Shown here: positions 1-9,272 of the stretch, piece by piece
Layout: each line of letters begins with the position of its first letter
Numbering within the stretch: position 1 is the stretch's first letter
DNA from: Candidatus Zixiibacteriota bacterium
GTDB taxonomy: Bacteria; Zixibacteria; MSB-5A5; UBA10806; 4484-95
Reading direction: 5' to 3'
Length of the DNA: 64,000 nt
Assembly: GCA_024231855.1 (NCBI GenBank)
Contig: JAAEQD010000049.1
Coordinates: 1 to 64,000, forward strand
Notes under the pieces: generated by a model
Databases searched by the model: none
Told to the model about the DNA's origin: nothing
Seen by the model: only the letters and a program-made list of their open reading frames with translations
Translations under genes and position numbers: made by a program

Positions 1-372
1 ACCGCCACCAACGCCAATGCGCCAAATAACGATTTAGGCTGGGGAATCGCCAAGTTTTATAATATGCATTCAGGGCAAAGTTCGTTTCAAATAGAACAGG
101 AAATGACCGTTGAGCCCAATCCCGCGGTTAACTCGGTAATCTTTAATTTTGATCCGCCATTATCCGCCCATGCCAAACTTCGGATTTTCTCTGTCGCGGG
201 CGATAAAATAGTAACTTTGGCGCTGGATATTCCCGAATCGGGAAGTATGGATCGATATGAATGGTCGGCCGCATATAATAATTCCGGAGATAAAATCGCC
301 GCGGGTATATACATAGCCCACCTGCAATCCGTATCCGAAAGCCTGACAATGAAATTCGCCTTCGTTAAGTAA
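1..372 (+). CDS. C-terminal end of a subtilase-like secreted protease with sorting domain (partial)
   Basis: The frame is open from base 1 to the TAA at 370-372, so the gene starts outside the window. The first residues (TNANAPNNDLGWGIAKFYN) resemble the last helix of S8 subtilases, where NxxxGWGxI follows the catalytic domain. The rest is a sorting-type C-terminal domain: VEPNPAVNSVIF, a beta-rich middle, AAGIYIAHL and a short basic end (KFAFVK). This suggests an exoprotease delivered by a Por/type IX-like route. The catalytic triad is not in the window, so the protease call rests on the short helix only. An internal ATG at 64 is not the real start. Confidence 0.7.
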   Translation, partial: TATNANAPNNDLGWGIAKFYNMHSGQSSFQIEQEMTVEPNPAVNSVIFNFDPPLSAHAKLRIFSVAGDKIVTLALDIPESGSMDRYEWSAAYNNSGDKIAAGIYIAHLQSVSESLTMKFAFVK

Positions 373-460
373 TGCAATAGTCAGTACACCCTGAAACACG
401 CTTACATTTATTATATTTTTACCCATCAATTACCGCCTGCATATAGACGATACTATATTG

Positions 461-1132
461 ATGGAAAAAATAAGTATTCTAATAATAGAGATAAATCGAC
501 GCGAAAACTTCCCCGATCCTTATGAGATTGAATCATATTTTCCGGGTACACAGGTAGTCGTCAGGGATAATATCCAGGATGGCATCGCGGAAATATGTAG
601 TGGCAAATTCGGTGTGGTTACTATGAGCGACAATTTATCCTCTAAAGGTCAGGAAAACCTCGAATACGCCTTGCACTACCTAAGTCGCAAACCGGCAATC
701 ATCATATTTAAAAATATCGATAATAAATCATTTAAACTGAAAAAATCATTGGCCAAAGTGTGTTATTACCACAGCGTCAACGATAAATCAAAAAAATCAA
801 TCCTTCTCACGATAGATGCGGCATTGAAAAGACATGAGTTATTGATGGAAAATCGAAAACTTCGACAAATCATTGGTAAATCAAAAACCAACCAAAATGT
901 TATCGATTTGACATTATCCTATAATCATGAAATAAACAATTTACTGACTTTGATTACCTGCCAGGCGCAACTCTTACTTCAAAATGGTGATCTTGATGAG
1001 ACCCGGACGAAAAACAAATTAATGAAAATCGAAAAAAACACTCAAAAAATCCGCAAACTCGCGATTGATTTGACGGATACGATAAACGCGACATCTGACA
1101 ATCAATCCAATAATATAACATCAAAACTATAA
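461..1132 (+). CDS. receiver-like / histidine-kinase DHp-like protein without ATPase domain
   Basis: 223-residue cytoplasmic protein with no signal peptide. Residues 1 to about 120 have the alternating pattern of a response-regulator receiver, but the phosphoacceptor strand is degenerate (GVVTMSDNLSS). Residues about 150-210 resemble a HisKA dimerisation helix with an H-box-like NHEINNLL, where kinases usually have HEIxNPL. No N, G1 or G2 box follows, so it cannot phosphorylate itself. It may be a phosphotransfer or dimerisation adaptor, or a decayed kinase. I prefer ATG 461 over TTG 458; neither has a clear ribosome site. It stands alone, convergent with the SpoIID operon. Confidence 0.5.
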   Translation: MEKISILIIEINRRENFPDPYEIESYFPGTQVVVRDNIQDGIAEICSGKFGVVTMSDNLSSKGQENLEYALHYLSRKPAIIIFKNIDNKSFKLKKSLAKVCYYHSVNDKSKKSILLTIDAALKRHELLMENRKLRQIIGKSKTNQNVIDLTLSYNHEINNLLTLITCQAQLLLQNGDLDETRTKNKLMKIEKNTQKIRKLAIDLTDTINATSDNQSNNITSKL

Positions 1133-1161
1133 TAACTTTCCAGGATTATAGTTCAGATGAA

Positions 1162-2466
1162 TTAGTATATCTTCTCAATATCGATTTTATGATAATATAT
1201 TTCGAGTATTGTCTTATAATCGGCTTTATCGCGAGCCCGGCCTATGGCCCCGCACTGGCACATACCGATACCATGCCCATTACCGGCTCCTACCAACTCC
1301 AGTCCGGTTATCGCGCCCTTGGATGTTCTGAGACTGGCGTTGAATCTCGTTGAGGGCAAAATCGAACCTGGCCTGGATGGTCTCTTCAATGCCCAACGGA
1401 TTTGATCGGAAGTAACTTTGAATTCATCGGTTGTAGTTTTAACTTTCATTTCGGCCATCCTGCCTATCGAATGGTCTTTCTCGAATTTTATTGAAACGAT
1501 TTTGCCGAAACCCTTCTTGGGTAGCTCGCCTTTATTCCCGAAATAGCCGCTGAGGTTGTCTTTTAATTGAGTCGCTGTGAATTCTTCATTCCAGAAAAAC
1601 GTTTTTGCCCACTGACAATAATTTCCGTCAATAATCCCCTTTAGATGCGATTGTTTATCGCCATCCCAGATTTTCTCGATAGGGGCGGTCGAACCGCCGC
1701 AGACCGCGTGATAATACGCCGCGATAGGCTGCCCCTCGGATGTCATAGTCAATCCTTCTGTCTCTTCTACTCCCTTGCTCAATAAAGGTAGCTCAGCTCC
1801 GGCGCCCAAATAAACCTGATCGGCGATTGAGTTTTTTAGATGTTTATCCTGTTTTTGTGTTGACAAACGCCAGATCGCGTAGGTACGCGCGGCAATAGCC
1901 TGGGCTTTGACCGACTCATATTCTGCCTCGGTTCGCTCGCCTATTTCACCGGGTAGTACGCCTTTCAGGTACGACTCGATATCGATTAAGTTGAATACCC
2001 TGACTTGCGAACCCGAATCTCCATTGGCATCGCATTCGATATTCCCGCGGTACCGTTTCTCGTCATAATCCAGATAGACAGTGGGGAATCGCGGGCGGAA
2101 CACTACCGAGGAAAGCCCCATTGCCAAAGTTCCGTTATTATCCTTGATGCTGACTCCGCTTTTATCGCTGGAAACATTGATTTTCGAGGACGTATAATAT
2201 ATCTCGGCTCGATCGCCGGTGCGATAGCATTCGATTATCATTTCCCCGGACGAGTGCAATTCCAGGTTATCCCTGGCGCCAAGCCAAACTCTTATCTGTC
2301 GATCGAATTCGAATTTCTTGGCCGGCTTCTTCTTGGAGAAACCATATAAGGGGCTTAATAATCCCAGACTTATAATTAATAAAACGATCAGGACTGGCAA
2401 ATTTTGCCAAGCACGACCGCTTTTCTCGCGCCGGTTGCGTGTTTGAGCAAATATCTGTTTGAACAT
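1162..2466 (-). CDS. SpoIID/LytB domain protein
   Basis: 434 residues with a basic N-terminus and one hydrophobic segment (about residues 22-42), so it is exported or anchored. The SpoIID/LytB core is clear: YLKGVLPGEIG, VKAQAIAARTYA, AYYHAVCGGSTAP, and a C-terminal GHGIGMCQCGAIGRA followed by IEIYY-like residues. SpoIID enzymes are lytic transglycosylases acting on glycan strands free of peptides; in non-sporulating bacteria they act in wall turnover. The ATG at 2466 has a GAGG four bases upstream and overlaps the end of anmK by 79 bases; a later TTG near 2400 is possible. It is the last gene of the cell-wall recycling operon. Confidence 0.85.
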   Translation of the reverse strand: MFKQIFAQTRNRREKSGRAWQNLPVLIVLLIISLGLLSPLYGFSKKKPAKKFEFDRQIRVWLGARDNLELHSSGEMIIECYRTGDRAEIYYTSSKINVSSDKSGVSIKDNNGTLAMGLSSVVFRPRFPTVYLDYDEKRYRGNIECDANGDSGSQVRVFNLIDIESYLKGVLPGEIGERTEAEYESVKAQAIAARTYAIWRLSTQKQDKHLKNSIADQVYLGAGAELPLLSKGVEETEGLTMTSEGQPIAAYYHAVCGGSTAPIEKIWDGDKQSHLKGIIDGNYCQWAKTFFWNEEFTATQLKDNLSGYFGNKGELPKKGFGKIVSIKFEKDHSIGRMAEMKVKTTTDEFKVTSDQIRWALKRPSRPGSILPSTRFNASLRTSKGAITGLELVGAGNGHGIGMCQCGAIGRARDKADYKTILEIYYHKIDIEKIY

Positions 2467-3560
2467 AATGCCTCGTTAGCCAAAACCGCGAAGCTTATCG
2501 CCTCGAGATAATCCTCAGGGTAGCCATAATCAGAAACGAGAGCCAATCTCGTCGATGGCAATAAGCGAGCCAGCTCTTTTTTAAAATACTGATTCTTAAC
2601 GCCGCCGCCGGTTAATATCAGTTCATCGAATCGTAGTTTATTCAGCTTTATACATCGCTTGACAGCCTCGATTGTCAGCCTGGCCGCCGTAGCCATGGTA
2701 TCAAATTTATCCAACTTTTTCTTGCGGCATAATTCCACAAATCTCTCGCCAAAATCAGTACCGAAATCTTCCCGACCGGCCGATTTAGGTCCTTTTCTCA
2801 CAAAAAACTTGCGGGCCAAAATAGGATTTATAACAGCTTTACGCGCGGTACCGCTGCCTGCTATTTTACCATCAGTATCTATTGGCTTCTTGAACAATTT
2901 ACGCGCCAAATAATCAACCAACATATTGCCGGGACCGGTATCACAGCCAAATATCTTATATGGTTTGGCGTTTGATGTTATTCGGGTTATATTGGCTATA
3001 CCGCCGATATTTAATATCCCGATACGCTTTCCCCTCCGGCCAAACAGGATAGCATTAACAAGTGGTGTTATAGGCGCTCCCTGACCTCCGGCGGCGGCAT
3101 CGGCTATCCGAAAATCACCTACGGTTATGATACCTGTTTTCACCGCTATCCGGCCCGGATCGGCCAACTGATATGTCATCGCTCCAAACTTACCGGATGG
3201 CAGATGACGAATTGTTTGCCCATGAGATCCGATCAAATCAATGCCGGTAGCTTTCATGCCAACCGAACTAATTAATCTTAAAACCGCCCGGGAAAAATGA
3301 TCCGCTAAATCTACATCAAGCTCCAACCATCGCCTGCCGCTATCGAAATCTGGTTCGGCGTATTTTTTTATTTTAAGCCCAAGCGAATGGTGGAAAGCGT
3401 AAGTCTTTCCGGCGATATACTTAACGCGGCTGGATGGGCCATCGCCGGTTATGCGGACCAGAGCGACATCAATCCCATCGGCCGAAGTGCCGCTGTTTAA
3501 CCCAATTATTAATTTGTTGCTTTTATTTATTTTATCTTTTAGACAAACTGCTTTTGACAT
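2388..3560 (-). CDS. anmK: anhydro-N-acetylmuramic acid kinase
   Basis: 390 residues, close to the usual 370. AnmK phosphorylates and opens 1,6-anhydro-MurNAc to MurNAc-6-phosphate in peptidoglycan recycling. The ATP-binding signature is near the N-terminus (GLNSGTSADGIDVAL), followed by DLIGSHGQTIRH, ITVGDFRIADAAAGGQGAPITP, NIGGIANIT, the CDTGPGNMLVD loop, LILTGGGVKN and the terminal TGARKAVVLGKI. I chose ATG 3560 because GAAAG lies about eight bases upstream and the preceding residues are not family-like; it overlaps nagZ by 29 bases. NagZ next to it releases the substrate, which supports the call. Confidence 0.93.
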   Translation of the reverse strand: MSKAVCLKDKINKSNKLIIGLNSGTSADGIDVALVRITGDGPSSRVKYIAGKTYAFHHSLGLKIKKYAEPDFDSGRRWLELDVDLADHFSRAVLRLISSVGMKATGIDLIGSHGQTIRHLPSGKFGAMTYQLADPGRIAVKTGIITVGDFRIADAAAGGQGAPITPLVNAILFGRRGKRIGILNIGGIANITRITSNAKPYKIFGCDTGPGNMLVDYLARKLFKKPIDTDGKIAGSGTARKAVINPILARKFFVRKGPKSAGREDFGTDFGERFVELCRKKKLDKFDTMATAARLTIEAVKRCIKLNKLRFDELILTGGGVKNQYFKKELARLLPSTRLALVSDYGYPEDYLEAISFAVLANEALCSNRYLLKHATGARKAVVLGKICQS

Positions 3561-4485
3561 TCGCGATTCTTTCAAGCGCTTGAGTGTGGCCATTTTCGAT
3601 GAGGGCGGATATGTTCTCTTCAAGATAGCCTACGATTTCCTCGTGTTTATCGTGTTCATGGCAAATCAGCGCCATATCATGCCCGGTGACTAGTGTTTCC
3701 AGAACCTTTTCGGGCAATGATCGATTTCCTTGGGCGCCGCCCATCGTCATATCATCGGTTATGATTACACTATCAAAGCCTATAAACCGGGCTAAGTCAA
3801 TCGTAATTCTCGAAAATGTTGAGATTTTTTCGTCTATATCAGATATCAAAACATGTGATGTCATAATCATGCTTGCTCCGGCTGAGATACCCGCTTTATA
3901 GGGGATAAAATCATTGGCCAGGATTTTCTCTTTAGCAATACATGAGATGGCGGTCTTGTCATGCGGATCATTTACCGCTGAACCAAGGCCGGGGAAATGC
4001 TTAAGACAACATTGAATTCCGTTAGCGGCAAAACCTTTAATAAAATCGATACAGTATTCTGCCACCAGATTCGGATCATCGGAGAAAGTTCTATCCTTCA
4101 AGGCGGGATTTAATGGCGTATATGAGAGATCTGCCACGGGTGCGAAATTCAAGTTAAGGCCGATCTCGCTAAATTCCCGGCTAACCTCGCGGCAATCACT
4201 ATAAAGACGCTCTAAATCCCCCTGATATTTAATAGGTTCATCCAGATTATGAAAAATATCGTCCATGCGCCGAACTCTTCCCCCTTCGAAATCAATCGCG
4301 ACAAACGGTACGGTTGTACAGGAATCCCTGATTTGTTCGATTAAAGCTTTAAGTTGACTACGGTCGCGGGCATTTCGATCGAATAGAATTACACCGCCAA
4401 TCTGTTTATCCGCTAATAAACGTTTCATTGAATCGGTAAGAATTGGACCTTCTAGACCAAGAATAAGTCTTTGGGCTGGATTCAT
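3532..4485 (-). CDS. nagZ: beta-N-acetylhexosaminidase, glycoside hydrolase family 3
   Basis: 317 residues with no signal peptide, so it is probably a cytoplasmic NagZ that removes GlcNAc from GlcNAc-anhydroMurNAc muropeptides. GH3 features: VPFVAIDFEGGRVRRM, LNLNFAPVADL, CLKHFPG, a catalytic His/Asp loop (AVNDPHDKT) and the nucleophile Asp in DSVIITDDMTMGG. The loop reads GLGSAVNDPH where most NagZ have GHGDTxxDSH; the Asp-His pair is kept. Its start overlaps the stop of the upstream diguanylate cyclase by four bases (4482-4485), implying coupled translation. Confidence 0.92.
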   Translation of the reverse strand: MNPAQRLILGLEGPILTDSMKRLLADKQIGGVILFDRNARDRSQLKALIEQIRDSCTTVPFVAIDFEGGRVRRMDDIFHNLDEPIKYQGDLERLYSDCREVSREFSEIGLNLNFAPVADLSYTPLNPALKDRTFSDDPNLVAEYCIDFIKGFAANGIQCCLKHFPGLGSAVNDPHDKTAISCIAKEKILANDFIPYKAGISAGASMIMTSHVLISDIDEKISTFSRITIDLARFIGFDSVIITDDMTMGGAQGNRSLPEKVLETLVTGHDMALICHEHDKHEEIVGYLEENISALIENGHTQALERIANVKSSLSKR

Positions 4486-6044
4486 TGCTTAATTTTTCTC
4501 GTGGACTCTTTCTTGCTTTTCATTGGCGCTACACATATTCGATTGCGGCCATCTTTTTTCGCCCGGTACATTGCCTGATCTACCTTTTCCAGCAGCTGAT
4601 TAGCCGATATCATACCATCCGGGTAAACCGCCACGCCGGCAGAAACCGTCGATCTGATATCGCGCTGGCCTTGAGCGCTGGTAAAGTAAGCGCTCTCTAC
4701 CTGGGCTCTCATTCTCTCGGCGATAACCATCGCGTTTTCAACACCGGTTTGGGGCAGAATCACCACGAACTCCTCCCCACCGTAACGGGCGACAATATCA
4801 ACATCCCGGACAGAGTGCTTGATTATGCCAACTATTTCCTGAAGGATTAGATTGCCGGTTTGATGACCTTGCGAATCATTAATTGCTTTGAAATGATCGA
4901 TGTCGATCATCAGAATCGATAATTTCTGATGGTAGCGATCTGATCTGCGAATTTCATCCAGAAGTTTAGTTCTGAAATAGCGATAGTTAAACAGACCGGT
5001 TAATCCATCGATTATAGTCAACTCCTGCATTTTCATATGTAATCTGGCGTTATCGATGGCGATAGCGGCTGAATTCGCGAAAACCGTGAAATTCTTCCTG
5101 TCCTTCTCAAGGAATTCATACTTCTTTTGCGGTTCAATCTGAAGTAATCCGATTACCTTGCCATGAGAAATTAAAGGCAATTCTAAAAACCGCCGCCCGC
5201 TATCAAAACCTATCTTGGCCTTGCGATTGTAAAACTCACCCGCGTACACGGCAATATCAGCTGGTTTTTTTTCGGATATCACTATAGGTGGATCGCAAAT
5301 CGTTTTTACTCGCTTCTCCAGCTTGGCATGCAAATTCAGATTTTTGCCCGATGAATCAACCAGGATAACCGAGCATTTATTCACCCGTAGAAGATCATTG
5401 GCAATATTTAAAATGTCCTGTAAAAGCTGATCCAGATCCAATATCGTTGACAGCGCTCTGGTAGTTTCATACATATTCTCCAGCATCGCCTGTGATGATT
5501 CGAGTTCCCAGGTTCGTTCATTCAGAATATCCAGGGTCTTTAGAAGCCGTTTTTCAGATGAGGCTATGAAATGTGAAATAATATATCCAATCCCCCCGGT
5601 TAACCAGATATAGAACACTTTTATCAAAGCTTCCGATAACGGTTGGGCATTATTCGATATGGTAGATGACAACAGATATGCTAATGAAAACGCGCAGGCG
5701 GAAAAGACCACTTTGCCTATCGGCCGATACATCGAAAGTAAGCCAATTAAAAAATAATAGATTACAAACAGATTTTTAGCCGCATCACCATAATAAGCCA
5801 TAGAGAAAAACACAAATAGCACATCAATAGCCACGAGCGGGAAAAACATGCTGGTACTCTTAATCCATCGATTGGCCACCATCCAGAATAACAACAGATT
5901 AATAAGTACATATACTAATAGTAACACCGTGAAATTCAGAGTCTTGACTGTATCAGCGTAGAAATACATCCATATGACTATAGGAGCTAAAAGGATGCCC
6001 TTAGCACCAAAGTAAAGTTTCTCTATTTTTCCGCTTAAAGTCAT
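4482..6044 (-). CDS. membrane diguanylate cyclase, GAF-GGDEF
   Basis: 520 residues. The first ~165 form about six transmembrane helices without an obvious known sensor family. A coiled linker (NERTWELESSQAMLENMYE) leads to a GAF domain (about 190-330, ending IDNARLHMKMQELTIIDGLTGLFNYRYF) and a GGDEF domain with active-site RYGGEEF. An RDVD lies five residues before GGEEF and fits the allosteric RxxD inhibitory site, so product feedback is likely. It should make c-di-GMP from two GTP. It is the first gene of an overlapping operon with nagZ, anmK and the SpoIID gene. Confidence 0.9.
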   Translation of the reverse strand: MTLSGKIEKLYFGAKGILLAPIVIWMYFYADTVKTLNFTVLLLVYVLINLLLFWMVANRWIKSTSMFFPLVAIDVLFVFFSMAYYGDAAKNLFVIYYFLIGLLSMYRPIGKVVFSACAFSLAYLLSSTISNNAQPLSEALIKVFYIWLTGGIGYIISHFIASSEKRLLKTLDILNERTWELESSQAMLENMYETTRALSTILDLDQLLQDILNIANDLLRVNKCSVILVDSSGKNLNLHAKLEKRVKTICDPPIVISEKKPADIAVYAGEFYNRKAKIGFDSGRRFLELPLISHGKVIGLLQIEPQKKYEFLEKDRKNFTVFANSAAIAIDNARLHMKMQELTIIDGLTGLFNYRYFRTKLLDEIRRSDRYHQKLSILMIDIDHFKAINDSQGHQTGNLILQEIVGIIKHSVRDVDIVARYGGEEFVVILPQTGVENAMVIAERMRAQVESAYFTSAQGQRDIRSTVSAGVAVYPDGMISANQLLEKVDQAMYRAKKDGRNRICVAPMKSKKESTRKIKQ

Positions 6045-6099
6045 AAATATTCTAGCCCTCTTAAATTAATATATCGTCATATACGAGAATATGTTAAGG

Positions 6100-7527
6100 C
6101 TATTCTTTGGAGCTTCGCAGAAATACCGCTTTTAATACCGGAGGTGTAATCAGCGTAGTCAATATCACCATAATAATAACCGCTGAAAATGTGTTGGTAT
6201 CGATAACCGGTTTACCGTCAAGAACCATCTTGGAACCTATACCGGCAAAGATCAGCCCGACCTCGCCTCGCGGTATCATTCCCAGCCCAATTACCCATTT
6301 GTTTATCTTTTTCTCGAATATTACGCCTAACGAACATATCTGTTTGCCGACAATAGCCACTAAAGTTAGAACAAAGGCAAAGCCAAGGATAGCCACATTA
6401 CCGAAACTTGTTAAATCTACCCTCATACCCATATGAACGAAGAATATGGGGACTAAAAAGGCGGCAATTGGTTTTAGAAGCTCACTTAGATTGGATTCGC
6501 CCTTATTAGTCAAATCTTTAAAATGGACATCATCCAATATCAAACCGGCCGCAAAGGCACCCACAATTGGGGCCAAATCGATAACTTTGGCAAAATAGGC
6601 CAGGATAAAGCAAAACATCAGCGAAAACGATAAAAGTAGACCGGACCCCTTCATTTTGGCGACGAAACCGAATATGCGAGGCGCCAAAAAGCCGCCGATT
6701 ATTATCGAACCCGCTATAAAGACAATGGCTTTGCCAATGATAAGAAATACGGTAAAACTCGATGCGCCGCCGCCGCCGGCATTAACCGAAGAGATAATAC
6801 CCGCCACGATAGCTAAAATCACCAGGCCAAGTATATCATCGATTACGGCCGCACCCAGGATTATTTTCGATTCTCTATACTGAATTCGGCCCATATCTTT
6901 AAGAACCCGGGCAGTTATCCCCACCGAGGTGGCCGTCAATGTTGCCCCGATAAAGACATGGATGTAAATAGAAGCTTCCGGCAAAAACACCGCCGAAACT
7001 CCCCAACCCAAAAGGAAAGGCGCCACAACTCCAAGCACGGCAACAAGAAACGATACCAGGCCTACCGATATCATCTCCTTCAAATTCGATTCGAGGCCAA
7101 CCTCAAAAAGCAGAATTATCACCCCGATTTCAGCCAAAACCTCGATAGATAAATGATGTTTTATTTGCTCAAAACCGCCAAAGCCGAGAAGATACAGATT
7201 GCCGATTATTACTCCGAATATTAATTCACCCAGAACAGCCGGCTGATTGATGCGTTCACAGAGATCGCCGCCGATTTTAGCCGCCAGAAGTATAATAACC
7301 AGCGCGTATAAAATATCGCCGAAATCCTCTGCTTCGCCATCTCCATGGCCCGGTATTTCCGAATGAGATTCACCGGAAACGCCATGGTCGTTGCTCGCGT
7401 CTGGATGCTCTTGAACTACTGCAGCCGAATCGACACGATCATCAGAAATCGAATGCTCCTGGGCAAATGATTGGTATACATAAAAAGTCAATAAACAGAT
7501 AGTCAATAAAATCAGCGGTTTATTCAT
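6100..7527 (-). CDS. cation:proton antiporter, CPA2 (KefB/NapA-like) family
   Basis: 475 residues. A signal peptide (MNKPLILLTICLLTFYVYQSFA) precedes a His- and acid-rich stretch (EHPDASNDHG, GHGDGEAEDFG) and then about 12-13 helices starting DILYALVIILLAAK. Typical Na+/H+ exchanger segments are QPAVLGELIFGVIIGN, TATSVGITARVL, AAVIDDILGLVIL (the DD ion-binding pair) and GLGMIPRGEVGLIF. There is no C-terminal NAD-binding TrkA-N domain, unlike KefB/KefC. I chose ATG 7527 because AAGGAAGGA sits about six bases upstream. The exported His-rich tail before the first membrane helix is unusual and might bind metal or sense pH. Confidence 0.88.
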   Translation of the reverse strand: MNKPLILLTICLLTFYVYQSFAQEHSISDDRVDSAAVVQEHPDASNDHGVSGESHSEIPGHGDGEAEDFGDILYALVIILLAAKIGGDLCERINQPAVLGELIFGVIIGNLYLLGFGGFEQIKHHLSIEVLAEIGVIILLFEVGLESNLKEMISVGLVSFLVAVLGVVAPFLLGWGVSAVFLPEASIYIHVFIGATLTATSVGITARVLKDMGRIQYRESKIILGAAVIDDILGLVILAIVAGIISSVNAGGGGASSFTVFLIIGKAIVFIAGSIIIGGFLAPRIFGFVAKMKGSGLLLSFSLMFCFILAYFAKVIDLAPIVGAFAAGLILDDVHFKDLTNKGESNLSELLKPIAAFLVPIFFVHMGMRVDLTSFGNVAILGFAFVLTLVAIVGKQICSLGVIFEKKINKWVIGLGMIPRGEVGLIFAGIGSKMVLDGKPVIDTNTFSAVIIMVILTTLITPPVLKAVFLRSSKE

Positions 7528-7595
7528 TATATCCTTCCTTTCTAACTCGGCCATAGTATATTATTCTTATAAATCAGGCAAGTAAATTGTTGATA

Positions 7596-7624
7596 TTGAC
7601 AAAAATTTATCTAAAAGATATAAT
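7596..7624 (+). promoter_or_regulatory. consensus sigma-70 promoter
   Basis: TTGACA at 7596-7601, a 17-base spacer and TATAAT at 7619-7624 match the housekeeping consensus exactly. Transcription would start near 7631, about 27 bases before the CPBP gene, and should also cover the PAP2 gene. Confidence 0.8.
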
Positions 7625-7657
7625 GTTACACGAATTAGAGGCAAAGGATTGACAGGC

Positions 7658-8341
7658 ATGCGGTCGGAAACTAACGAAAATCACAATAAAATAAAAACGA
7701 TTCTAATATTGATCTATGTACCGGTTGTCCTCACCATTTTTATCTATTATGGCTCGGCCAATTTCTATAATAATCTTACCGGTATGCCCAATCTGGCCGA
7801 TGGACGGTATTATTACTTCCTGTCATCATTTATCCTCCTTGGACTAATTCCGGCGCTCATCTGGTTTCTGGGATTTAAGCAAAAGCTAAGCGGTTTGGGT
7901 TTAGGTATTGGCAATCTAAAAAGGAGCCTGGTCTTTACGGCTATTGGCCTGCCGGTGATGGCGATTCTCGCTTATTTCTCATCGAATGATCCGGCTTTTC
8001 AAATGGAATATCCTCTCTTCAGGGGCCTCATAATCGATCAAGGTAATATTATATCGTACATTTTGATGTATGGCTTATACTACGTCGGTTGGGAAGTGTT
8101 TTTCAGAGGATTTATGCTGTTTGGCTTAAAAGACAAATTCGGGGATACATACAGCATATTAATCCAAACTATCCCGTCCTGCCTGGTTCATATCGGCAAG
8201 CCCGATGCTGAAATCTTCAGTTCGATTATAGCCGGCATCGCGTTCGGTTGGATTGTGCTGCGTTGCCGATCTATCTGGCCGATTTTCATCTGCCATTGGG
8301 CGCTGGGTGTTTTCCTCGATTTGTTTATTATCTATGGTTAA
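7658..8341 (+). CDS. CPBP-family intramembrane protease-like protein
   Basis: 227 residues with about seven transmembrane helices. The family motif is present as GWEVFFRGFMLFGL (the second Glu of EExxxR and the Arg are kept; Trp stands for the first Glu, a common variant). A His follows in SCLVHIG and another in FICHWALG. The family includes Rce1-like glutamic endopeptidases. Substrate unknown. ATG 7658 has AAAGGA nine bases upstream; a TTG at 7649 is less likely. Four bases separate it from the PAP2 gene, so the two are co-transcribed. Confidence 0.75.
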   Translation: MRSETNENHNKIKTILILIYVPVVLTIFIYYGSANFYNNLTGMPNLADGRYYYFLSSFILLGLIPALIWFLGFKQKLSGLGLGIGNLKRSLVFTAIGLPVMAILAYFSSNDPAFQMEYPLFRGLIIDQGNIISYILMYGLYYVGWEVFFRGFMLFGLKDKFGDTYSILIQTIPSCLVHIGKPDAEIFSSIIAGIAFGWIVLRCRSIWPIFICHWALGVFLDLFIIYG

Positions 8342-8344
8342 GTT

Positions 8345-9229
8345 ATGATCAAAAATATGCTCAGGAAATTTCTGCTTACTGATTTTATTTGCCTGCTGTA
8401 TTGCGCTTTTCAGTTTATTTATGTTATGGTTTTCGGTTTCGGTCTGGAAAATCAAGCTTATGTGATGTTCGTATATCTCGCTTGCGCCGCCGGTAGTCTA
8501 TTCTGTGTCATAATAAGAAATAAGTTTGATAATAAGCTTATTAAAATAATTACCAGCCTCTACCCCATCGCGTTTTTTATACCTCTTTATTCGGTTTCCG
8601 GTCAACAGGTTACGATGTTTTTCGATCGCTTTTTCGACAGCTACATTATCGATCTGGAATCAGCCATTTTTTCGATACATCCAACTATCTGGTTTCAGAA
8701 ACTCGATCATGTTATAATCACAGAATGGATGATGTTCGGATATTCGTTCTATCTATTACTGATTCCGATAACAACAGGCTGGCTATTTCTTACCGATAAA
8801 AAAAACGAATCGGAACATATGCTTTCGGGTTTGATGCTATCGTTTTTTATCTGCTATATTCTATTCAGCCTGATACCGGTTACCGGGCCGCGCCTGGCCA
8901 TGGCCGATCTTTACACCGTCGAATTCGGCGGTTTCATATTCAAGGCGATCACCGAAGCGATGGAATCAAAGGCTATGCTGGTCGGCGGCGCCTTTCCCTC
9001 GGCCCATTGCTCGGCGGCCACGGTTATGCTGCTATTATCATATAAATACGACAGGAAGCTTTATTTCTGGGTCGCTCCGATAATAATTACTCTTTACATA
9101 TCAACAATCTACGGCCGCTACCATTATCCCACGGATGTCATCGCCGGCATACTGGTCGGAATCCTTGGCATTAAGCTTTATTACCCGTTGAAAAGATGGT
9201 GGATGCGGGCTATTCACGGTCAGTACTAG
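8345..9229 (+). CDS. PAP2-superfamily membrane phosphatase/phosphotransferase
   Basis: 294 residues with about seven to eight membrane helices. The PAP2 catalytic core is near the C-terminus: GGAFPSAHCSAAT (conserved Ser and His) and STIYGRYHYPTDVIAG (Arg, nucleophilic His and Asp). The long hydrophobic N-terminal half resembles the inositolphosphotransferase Aur1/Ipt1 type rather than short PgpB-type enzymes. It probably acts on a lipid phosphate at the outer face of the inner membrane. It is translated directly after the CPBP gene. Confidence 0.85.
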   Translation: MIKNMLRKFLLTDFICLLYCAFQFIYVMVFGFGLENQAYVMFVYLACAAGSLFCVIIRNKFDNKLIKIITSLYPIAFFIPLYSVSGQQVTMFFDRFFDSYIIDLESAIFSIHPTIWFQKLDHVIITEWMMFGYSFYLLLIPITTGWLFLTDKKNESEHMLSGLMLSFFICYILFSLIPVTGPRLAMADLYTVEFGGFIFKAITEAMESKAMLVGGAFPSAHCSAATVMLLLSYKYDRKLYFWVAPIIITLYISTIYGRYHYPTDVIAGILVGILGIKLYYPLKRWWMRAIHGQY

Positions 9230-9272
9230 AGCTAATCGCCGATTTACCCGCGGAATAGCTGAGATACAACTG

